A stretch of 11,954 bases of DNA, from contig DBMN01000265.1 in NCBI GenBank assembly GCA_002298965.1, positions 1-11,954 of the forward strand, given 5' to 3'. The translations under genes and the position numbers were made by a program. The stretch comes from Rhizobiales bacterium UBA697 (GTDB lineage Bacteria; Pseudomonadota; Alphaproteobacteria; Rhizobiales; Ancalomicrobiaceae). Each line of letters starts with the position of its first letter. The stretch's first letter is position 1. The notes under the pieces were generated by a model, which was given only the letters and a program-made list of their open reading frames with translations, did no database searches and was not told where the DNA came from. Below, piece after piece: positions 6,844 through 11,954 of the stretch.

Positions 6844-7320
6844 TCACTCCTTGTACTTCATCAACCGCGACTTCTCGCGGTTCCACTCGCGCTCCTTCTC
6901 GGTCTCGCGCTTGTCGGCGGCGTTCTTGCCCTTGGCGAGCGCGAGCGTGATCTTGGCGCGACCCTTCTCGTTGAAGTGGATGTCGAGGGGGACGAGCGTC
7001 ATGCCCTCGCGTTCCACCGCGCCCATCAGCTTGTTGATCTCCTTGCGGTGGAGCAACAGCCGGCGGGGACGACGGGTCTCGTGGTTGAAGCGGTTGGCCT
7101 GGAGATATTCCGGGATGTAGCAGTTGTAGAGGAAGATGTCGGTGCCGTAGGGCGCGGCATAGGCGTCCGTGATGTTGGAACGACCGCCGCGCAACGACTT
7201 GATCTCGGTGCCGGTCAGCTGGATGCCGGCCTCCCAGGTGTCGACGATGTGATAGGAAAACCGCGCCTTGCGGTTCTCGGCGGCGAGCTTGAAGCGCTCG
7301 CCGCCCTTTTCGGCCGACAT
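6844..7320 (-). CDS. smpB: SsrA-binding protein SmpB
   Basis: SmpB binds tmRNA (SsrA) and brings it to stalled ribosomes for trans-translation, which frees the ribosome and tags the nascent peptide. The 158-aa sequence has the family hallmarks: AENRKARFSYHIVDTWEAGI near the N-terminus, GTEIKSLRGGRSNITDAYA, and a basic C-terminal tail beginning KGKNAADKRETEKEREW and ending in SRLMKYKE, which folds into the decoding centre. Length is normal. ATG 7320 follows an AAAGG SD (7329-7333). dapA ends 16 bp upstream, so the two are almost certainly co-transcribed. The 3' end faces the TPR gene with only 7 bp between, leaving no room for a separate terminator. The tmRNA gene itself is not in this window. 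Confidence 0.96.
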   Translation of the reverse strand: MSAEKGGERFKLAAENRKARFSYHIVDTWEAGIQLTGTEIKSLRGGRSNITDAYAAPYGTDIFLYNCYIPEYLQANRFNHETRRPRRLLLHRKEINKLMGAVEREGMTLVPLDIHFNEKGRAKITLALAKGKNAADKRETEKEREWNREKSRLMKYKE

Positions 7321-7336
7321 GACGGTCGCCTTTCGG

Positions 7337-8212
7337 TCAGAGGATGCCGGCGACTTTCGCGGCCGCCTCGAGTTCGGCGCGGACCGAGGCGGAGGCCTCG
7401 ACCAGCGGCAGGCGCAGCTCGTTCTTCATCTTGCCCAGCACCGAGGCGAGATACTTCGGACCCGCCGGGTTCGGCTCGAGGAACATGGCACGATGGAGCG
7501 GCATCAGCTTGTCCTGGATAGCGAGGGCCGCGGCATAGTCGCCCTTCGCCATCGCCGCCTGGAACTGCGAACACAGCTTCGGCGCGACGTTGGACGTCAC
7601 CGAGATGCAGCCGACGCCGCCCTGGGCGTTGAAGCCGATCGCGGTCGCGTCCTCGCCCGAGAGCTGGAGGAAGCCGGGGCCCGACACCATGCGCTGCTGG
7701 GCCGGACGGGCGAGATTGCCGGTCGCGTCCTTCACGCCCTTGATGTTGCGGCCGTCGCGGAACATCCGGTCCATGGTCTCGACCGAGATGTCGACGACCG
7801 AGCGGGGCGGGATGTTGTAGACGATGATCGGAATGTCGATCGCCGCGTCGATCGCCATGAAGTGGCGGTAGAGCCCTTCCTGGCTGGGCTTGTTGTAATA
7901 GGGCGCGACGACGAGGACGGCATCCGCCCCCGCCTTCTGGGCATGGGTCGCCAGATCGATCGCTTCGGCCGTGTTGTTGGAACCGGCGCCGGCGATGACC
8001 GGGATCCTGCCCTTGGCCACCTCGATCGTCAGTTCCACCACGCGCTTGTGCTCGGCATGGGAGAGCGTCGGGCTCTCGCCGGTGGTGCCGCAGGGCACGA
8101 CGCCGTTCGTGCCTTCCGCGATCTGCCAGGCGACGAAGTCCTGCAGGGCTTTTTCGTCCACCGCTCCGTTCGAAAACGGCGTGACGAGTGCGGTGATCGA
8201 GCCCTTGAACAT
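7337..8212 (-). CDS. dapA: 4-hydroxy-tetrahydrodipicolinate synthase
   Basis: Condenses pyruvate with aspartate semialdehyde, the first committed step to meso-diaminopimelate and lysine. The 291-aa TIM-barrel protein keeps the catalytic set: Schiff-base lysine K161 in GVKDATG, Y132 in IVYNIPPR with R137, T43-T44 in CGTTGES, and Y106 in APYYNKP, all close to the E. coli numbering. The N-terminal FKGSITALVTPF and the APYYNKPSQEGL stretch are typical of DapA rather than of related aldolases such as NanA. ATG 8212 follows an AAAGGG SD (8220-8225) with 7-base spacing. It is the first gene of a dapA-smpB operon and diverges from slt. A good promoter lies at 8303-8331, and the leader carries a terminator-like palindrome, described separately. 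Confidence 0.95.
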   Translation of the reverse strand: MFKGSITALVTPFSNGAVDEKALQDFVAWQIAEGTNGVVPCGTTGESPTLSHAEHKRVVELTIEVAKGRIPVIAGAGSNNTAEAIDLATHAQKAGADAVLVVAPYYNKPSQEGLYRHFMAIDAAIDIPIIVYNIPPRSVVDISVETMDRMFRDGRNIKGVKDATGNLARPAQQRMVSGPGFLQLSGEDATAIGFNAQGGVGCISVTSNVAPKLCSQFQAAMAKGDYAAALAIQDKLMPLHRAMFLEPNPAGPKYLASVLGKMKNELRLPLVEASASVRAELEAAAKVAGIL

Positions 8213-8235
8213 CGTGGAACCCTTTCGGAACCTGG

Positions 8236-8256
8236 AAAAATCGCTCGCGCGCGAGC
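8236..8256 (-). terminator. Terminator-like palindrome in the dapA leader (possible attenuator)
   Basis: The 14-base palindrome GCTCGCGCGCGAGC (8243-8256) is followed on the minus strand by GA and five Ts (8236-8240). It lies between the dapA promoter and its SD, about 24 bases before the ATG. As a hairpin it has only 5 bp around a 4-nt loop, so it may instead act as a palindromic operator. Confidence 0.35.
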
Positions 8257-8302
8257 ATCATGATCGCCCGACGCGGGGCGGCCCCCGAGCGGACGGGCGG
8301 CG

Positions 8303-8331
8303 ACAATAGTCCGAGGCGGGCGCAGGCGCAA
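8303..8331 (-). promoter_or_regulatory. sigma70-type promoter of the dapA-smpB operon
   Basis: On the minus strand TTGCGC (8326-8331) and TATTGT (8303-8308) are separated by exactly 17 bp. The start site would be near 8296, giving a leader of about 84 bases. A perfect 7-bp hairpin, CGCCCCG/CGGGGCG with a 3-nt loop (8338-8354), lies just upstream of the -35. Confidence 0.6.
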
Positions 8332-8532
8332 CTCGGACGCCCCGTCGCGGGGCGGCGAAAACCGCGGGTTCCGCGGCGTTCGACGAGCGAGTAAGGTTTT
8401 GTTCACCGTGCGCGACCTAGGGTCGGACATCGCCTCTCATCGCGCCCGCCGGATATGCCGTCCGGTCGTTCGGTCGCGAGTATTCGCATTGGACGGATCC
8501 GGTCACGGCGGAAGCCCGCCGGAGCCGCAGAC

Positions 8533-8537
8533 GAGGA
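8533..8537 (+). promoter_or_regulatory. Ribosome binding site deciding the slt start
   Basis: GAGGA, 7 bases before ATG 8545. It favours this start over the in-frame ATG at 8455 and places the signal peptide at the very N-terminus. Confidence 0.7.
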
Positions 8538-8544
8538 CCCATCG

Positions 8545-10587
8545 ATGCCGGCCCTGACCAGACGGATCGCTCGCGCCACGTGCCTCGGACTGGCCGCCCT
8601 CGCCGGCCTGGCCGTCTCGATCATGCCGGTTTCGGCCGAGGACCTGACGCGGGCGCTCGCCGCCGCGGCGCGCGGCGACGTCTCCGCCGTCAATTCGATG
8701 CGCTCCGATCTCGACCGGCTCGATCAGAAGATCGTCGACTGGTACCTGATCCGCATGGGCTCGGGCCTGCCGGCCCAGGCGATCACCGCCTTCGCCATCG
8801 CCAATTCCTCCTGGCCCGATCCGGAACTCTTCCGCCGCCGCGCCGAGCAGGCGCTGGAGAAGGAACGGCCCTCGCCGGAAGACGTCATCCAGGCGTTCCA
8901 GGGTTCCAAGCCCTATTCCAACCGCGGCAAGATCATGCTCGCCCGGGCGCTGATGCAGACCGGCCGCAAGCAGGACGCCGCCCAGTGGGCGCGCTTCGCC
9001 TATCGCGACGACAAGCTCGCCGACGACGAGCAGAAGATCCTCGAGAACGAGTTCGGCTCGCTGCTCGGCCAGGGCGACTACAAGGCGCGCTTCGACCTCG
9101 CCATCCTCAAGGGCCATGCCGGCGACGGCATGGAGGCGGCCAAGAAGCTCGGCGGCGGCTACGAGACGCTCGCCCGCGCCGTGCTCGCGGTGGAGAAGAA
9201 GCAGGGCAACGCCGGCTCGATGCTCGATTCGGTCCCCGGCGCGCTGCGCGACGATCCGGTCTACGTCTTCGCCCGCGCCCAGCACGCCCGCCGCGCCGAG
9301 CGCTGGAAGGAGGCGGCCGACTGGCTCGTCAAGGCGCCGAAGGACCCACGCCAGATGGGCCGTCCCGACGAGTGGTGGGAAGAGAAGCGCATCGTCAGCC
9401 GCAAGCTGCTCGACATGGGCGACGCCCGCACCGCCTATCGCATCGTCCAGGGCCACACCGGCTCGACGCCGGCCAATCAGGCCGAAGCCGACTTCCATGC
9501 CGGCTGGTACGCGCTGCGCTTCCTCAAGGATGCCGGATCGGCGATGCGCCATTTCGCCGCCGTGGCGGAGGACAGCGCCAAGCCGGTCACCCGCGCCCGC
9601 GCCTACTACTGGCTCGGCCGCGCCTCGGAGGCGGGCGGCGGCGGGTCTTCGTCGGAGTACTATCGCAAGGCGGCCGAGTTCGGCTTCACCTTCTACGGCC
9701 AGATGGCACGCGCCAAGCTCGGCATGGTCGATCTCGGCCTCGACCGCACCATCCCGGTCTCCTCGGCCGATCAGGCGGCGATGGACCGCGACGATCGCTT
9801 CGAAGCGATGCGGCGGCTCGCCCGCATCGGCCGCAAGGACCTCGTCACCGTCTTCGCCAAGCACATGGCCGAGACGCTGAAGTCCTCCGGCCAGATCGCC
9901 TCGGTGATCGACATGATGGAGAAGCAGGGCTGGATGAACCTCGCCGTCTCGGTCGGCAAGGCGGGCGCCCAGCGCGGCATGGACATGGAGGTCCGTGCCT
10001 TCCCGATCGGCGTCTCGCCGAGCGTCGACACCTCCGGCCTCGAGAAGTCGCTGGCCTTCGCCATCATGCGGCAGGAGAGCGAGTTCAATCAGGCGGTCGT
10101 CTCGTCGGCGGGCGCCACCGGCATCTTCCAGGTGATGCCCGACACCGGTCGTGACGCCGCCAAGTATCTCAACATCTCCTACGATCGCGACGCCTGGCGC
10201 AACAGCCCGGCCTACAACATCCGCCTCGGCGCGGCCTATGTGAACCGGCTGGTCGAGAACTACGACGGCAACTACGTCATGGCGATCGCCGGCTACAACG
10301 CCGGTCCCGGCCGCATCCGCGACTGGGTGCAGGCCTACGGCGATCCGCGCACCGGCGACGTCGACATCGTCGACTGGATGGAGCGCATCCCCTTCTCCGA
10401 GACGCGCAACTACGTCCACCGCGTGCTCGAGAACCTGCAGGTCTATCGCTTCCGCCTCGACGGGCAGAAGCTGCAGATCGCCAACGACCTCAAGCGCGGC
10501 ATCGGCGCGCGGCCGTCGCAGACCGGCTCGGTGCCGAAGGCCTCGTCGTCGGGCGGCGGCATCGGCTCGTGGTTCGGCGGCAACTGA
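8545..10587 (+). CDS. slt: Soluble lytic murein transglycosylase
   Basis: A periplasmic enzyme that cleaves the MurNAc-GlcNAc bond of peptidoglycan to give 1,6-anhydro ends. The 680-aa protein begins with a signal peptide (basic TRRIAR, hydrophobic ATCLGLAALAGLAVSIM, likely cut after PVSA at residue 31). About 400 residues of helical repeats follow, like the ring-shaped U/L region of Slt70. The C-terminal SLT domain has the catalytic glutamate E511 in MRQESEF, then SSAGATGIFQVMPDTG, AGYNAGPGRI and IPFSETRNYVHRVL, all the family motifs in order. A Ser/Gly-rich tail (ASSSGGGIGSWFGGN) ends the protein. ATG 8545 was chosen over 8455 because of its SD and the signal peptide. It diverges from dapA, whose product feeds the DAP of the wall it remodels, and ends in a strong terminator. 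Confidence 0.92.
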   Translation: MPALTRRIARATCLGLAALAGLAVSIMPVSAEDLTRALAAAARGDVSAVNSMRSDLDRLDQKIVDWYLIRMGSGLPAQAITAFAIANSSWPDPELFRRRAEQALEKERPSPEDVIQAFQGSKPYSNRGKIMLARALMQTGRKQDAAQWARFAYRDDKLADDEQKILENEFGSLLGQGDYKARFDLAILKGHAGDGMEAAKKLGGGYETLARAVLAVEKKQGNAGSMLDSVPGALRDDPVYVFARAQHARRAERWKEAADWLVKAPKDPRQMGRPDEWWEEKRIVSRKLLDMGDARTAYRIVQGHTGSTPANQAEADFHAGWYALRFLKDAGSAMRHFAAVAEDSAKPVTRARAYYWLGRASEAGGGGSSSEYYRKAAEFGFTFYGQMARAKLGMVDLGLDRTIPVSSADQAAMDRDDRFEAMRRLARIGRKDLVTVFAKHMAETLKSSGQIASVIDMMEKQGWMNLAVSVGKAGAQRGMDMEVRAFPIGVSPSVDTSGLEKSLAFAIMRQESEFNQAVVSSAGATGIFQVMPDTGRDAAKYLNISYDRDAWRNSPAYNIRLGAAYVNRLVENYDGNYVMAIAGYNAGPGRIRDWVQAYGDPRTGDVDIVDWMERIPFSETRNYVHRVLENLQVYRFRLDGQKLQIANDLKRGIGARPSQTGSVPKASSSGGGIGSWFGGN

Positions 10588-10612
10588 GACGGCTTGCCTC
10601 GCAGGCATCATT

Positions 10613-10641
10613 GGGGGCACCGTGAGGTGCCCCTTTTCGTT
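10613..10641 (+). terminator. Intrinsic terminator after slt
   Basis: A perfect 8-bp stem GGGGCACC/GGTGCCCC (10614-10621 and 10626-10633) with a GTGA loop is followed by TTTTCGTT. It begins 26 bases after the slt stop and is the clearest terminator in the window. It ends directly before the next gene's RBS. Confidence 0.85.
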
Positions 10642-10642
10642 C

Positions 10643-10648
10643 GGAGAG
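10643..10648 (+). promoter_or_regulatory. Ribosome binding site deciding the TTG start of the hydrolase
   Basis: GGAGAG, 5 bases before TTG 10654. Starts further upstream in frame (TTG 10594) would have to be translated through the terminator hairpin. Confidence 0.6.
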
Positions 10649-10653
10649 CCCCG

Positions 10654-11628
10654 TTGACCGCGCCCGCCCCTCTCCCGTCGCCGGAGGCCGCATCCGGCCC
10701 CTCCGGCATCGCCTTCGGGCCGACGACCCGCGACGGGCTCGGCACGCCGCATCGGCCGCTCCGCTTCTTCTCCGCCGACGGGCTGGTGCTGGCGGGCCGC
10801 GACTATGCGCCGGCGCGGCCGACCGATCGACGGCCGGTCCTCTGCCTGCCGGGGCTGACGCGCAACGCCCGGGACTTCGAGCCGGCGATCGCTCGGCTGG
10901 TCGCCGGTGACGGCGGATCACCGGCGCGGCGCTGCATCACCCTCGACTTCCGCGGCCGCGGCGCCTCGCAATACGATGCCGATCCCGCCCACTACACGCC
11001 GGTGCAGGAACTCGAGGACACGCGGGTGGCGCTCGCCGGGCTCGGCATCGCGGAAGTGACGTCCTTCGGCACCTCGCGCGGCGGCATCGTCACGATGATC
11101 GCGGCGCTGGTGGCGCCGGGTCTGGTGCGCGCCGCCGTGCTCAACGACATCGGGCCCAGAATCGAGCTCGCCGGGCTGATGCGGATCAAGGGTTACGTCG
11201 GCCGGGCGCTGCCCGAGGGCATCGACTGGCCGACCATGGTGGCGGTGCTGGCGCAGGCCAATCGCGACGAGTTCCCGGCGCTCGACCGGGCGGCGTGGGA
11301 GCGCTATGCGCGGCGGCTCTTCCGCGACGTCGGCGGCAGACCTGCGATGGACTACGACCCGGCGCTCGCCCGCACGCTCGACGCGGTGACGCCCGAGACG
11401 CCGATGCCGGATCTCTGGCCGTTCTTCGACGCGCTCGCCGACGTGCCGACGCTTGTCGTGCGCGGTGCGCTCTCCGACCTGCTGACGGCGGAGACGGTGG
11501 CGGACATGGCGGCGCGGCACCGCGCCTTCGAGAGCCTGACCGTCCCCGATCAGGGTCATGCGCCGCTCTTCGACGACGACGCCTCGCTCGACGGCCTCGT
11601 CGCCTTCCTCGACCGCGTCGGGGCGTGA
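10654..11628 (+). CDS. Alpha/beta-fold hydrolase, substrate unknown
   Basis: The 324-aa product has the alpha/beta-hydrolase order of motifs. LCLPGLTRN is the oxyanion-hole loop, with LPG where many members have HG. S141 in GTSRGG is the nucleophile elbow, D275 in GALSDLL the likely acid, and H302 in DQGHAPLF the base. DFRGRGAS upstream of the nucleophile is typical of the esterase/epoxide-hydrolase-like superfamily. The N-terminal 30 or so residues are Pro/Ala-rich and look unstructured; no signal peptide is seen, so it is probably cytoplasmic. The start is TTG 10654, supported by a GGAGAG SD. No ATG precedes the domain. It follows slt on the same strand, but slt's terminator lies between, so its expression needs read-through or a promoter inside slt. 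Substrate cannot be read from sequence. Confidence 0.82.
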   Translation: MTAPAPLPSPEAASGPSGIAFGPTTRDGLGTPHRPLRFFSADGLVLAGRDYAPARPTDRRPVLCLPGLTRNARDFEPAIARLVAGDGGSPARRCITLDFRGRGASQYDADPAHYTPVQELEDTRVALAGLGIAEVTSFGTSRGGIVTMIAALVAPGLVRAAVLNDIGPRIELAGLMRIKGYVGRALPEGIDWPTMVAVLAQANRDEFPALDRAAWERYARRLFRDVGGRPAMDYDPALARTLDAVTPETPMPDLWPFFDALADVPTLVVRGALSDLLTAETVADMAARHRAFESLTVPDQGHAPLFDDDASLDGLVAFLDRVGA

Positions 11629-11652
11629 GGGCGAGGGCCGAAGCCCCCGCCC
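11629..11652. terminator. Possible bidirectional terminator between convergent genes
   Basis: GGGCGAGGGC (11629-11638) pairs with GCCCCCGCCC (11643-11652) with one mismatch and a 4-nt CGAA loop. It lies in the 38-bp gap between the hydrolase stop and the stop of the convergent gene. No T-run follows on either strand, so the role is uncertain. Confidence 0.35.
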
Positions 11653-11666
11653 CTGCCCTTGTGCGA

Positions 11667-11954
11667 TCAGCCCTTGCGGGCGGCGATCAGCGCCTTGGCC
11701 TGACCGATCCAGTCCTCGCGCTCGATCCGGCCGGCGAAGGCGAGATACGAGCCGACCCACTTGGCGTTCTCCGGCGTCCAGGCGGCGATCTGCGCGAAGC
11801 TCCAGATGCCCAGAGCGTTGAGGCGCGCGTGGTTCTGCGGCCCGATGCCCTTGATGATCTCGAGATCGTCGATCTCGGCGCCGTGGGCCTCGAAGGCACC
11901 GGCCGGCCGCTCGCCGTGAGCATCGGCGGCGGCGGCGCGGGCGAGGTCCTCGGC
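11667..11954 (-). CDS. C-terminal part of a protein with a helix-hairpin-helix module (partial)
   Basis: The minus-strand reading from the window edge gives 95 residues and a TGA at 11667-11669. After an Ala/Gly-rich linker comes DDLEIIKGIGPQNHARLNAL, a helix-hairpin-helix, followed by GIWSFAQIAAWTPENAKWV and GRIEREDWIGQAKAL. This is the small module (annotated as a predicted flap-endonuclease-like HHH domain, COG3743) that alphaproteobacteria carry alone or as a C-terminal extension, for example on ribosomal protein L21 or NuoE. The visible part cannot say which host protein this is, because its N-terminus lies beyond 11954. The gene converges on the alpha/beta hydrolase with a 38-bp gap. 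The reading frame is firm; naming the full gene is not possible here. Confidence 0.82.
   Translation of the reverse strand, partial: AEDLARAAAADAHGERPAGAFEAHGAEIDDLEIIKGIGPQNHARLNALGIWSFAQIAAWTPENAKWVGSYLAFAGRIEREDWIGQAKALIAARKG

Larger units (their letters stand above)
8213..8544. other. Divergent dapA-slt intergenic region
   Basis: Besides the dapA promoter, leader palindrome and the 8338-8354 hairpin, it holds two adjacent CCGCGG palindromes near 8370. I found no convincing -35/-10 pair for slt on the plus strand. The frame open upstream of slt from 8455 looks like non-coding leader. No RNA gene was recognised. Confidence 0.5.

Noticed and set aside
8213..8296. Lysine riboswitch upstream of dapA
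   Set aside because: The leader of about 84 bases is far too short for the lysine aptamer and lacks its multi-helix junction.
8503..10752. Long minus-strand open frame (749 codons) antisense to slt
   Set aside because: Translation is compositionally biased and matches no family, while slt on the plus strand has every expected motif, a signal peptide and an SD.
1..11954. CRISPR arrays, tRNA or rRNA genes, insertion sequences, attachment sites
   Set aside because: No regularly spaced repeats, no tRNA cloverleaf, no transposase or integrase reading, and no terminal repeats were seen on either strand.

Overview
This is a GC-rich chromosomal core segment, most likely from a Hyphomicrobiales (Rhizobiales) alphaproteobacterium. 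The evidence is the single bifunctional Rsh protein, the omega subunit with a long acidic tail, the family-5-type uracil-DNA glycosylase and a helix-hairpin-helix tail module typical of that class. The gene order slt / dapA-smpB / UDG / NYN / rpoZ / rsh is one I recall from rhizobial genomes; I could not check this against a database.

Left part (1-3832, minus strand): a SAM-dependent methyltransferase, then rpoZ (RNA polymerase omega), then rsh ((p)ppGpp synthetase/hydrolase). rpoZ has a good sigma70-type promoter. Two hairpin-plus-T-run terminators lie in tandem between rpoZ and rsh, so rsh is probably transcribed separately. A 280-bp gap upstream of rpoZ holds four perfect hairpins. Middle (3833-6836, plus strand): a 396-bp divergent gap with an AT-richer core, an NYN/PIN-like nuclease-fold protein, a family 5 (UDGb-type) uracil-DNA glycosylase, and an exported TPR-repeat protein that starts at GTG. 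The methyltransferase and TPR genes look like lineage-specific additions to an otherwise conserved order.

Right part: smpB (tmRNA partner) and dapA (lysine/DAP synthesis) form a minus-strand operon that converges on the TPR gene with 7 bp between stop codons. dapA has a clear promoter and a terminator-like palindrome in its leader. Divergent from it is a soluble lytic murein transglycosylase (slt) ended by a strong intrinsic terminator. An alpha/beta hydrolase follows, and its TTG start and RBS begin directly after that terminator's T-run. The last 288 bases are the C-terminal end of a minus-strand protein with a helix-hairpin-helix module.

Functionally this is housekeeping: the stringent response (rsh, rpoZ), ribosome rescue (smpB), peptidoglycan precursor supply and turnover (dapA, slt), and DNA repair (UDG). 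I see no mobile element, CRISPR array, tRNA, rRNA or defence system, and no convincing undescribed multi-gene system. The points worth a second look are regulatory (terminators and leaders), the hairpin-rich gap, and the two inserted genes of unknown role.
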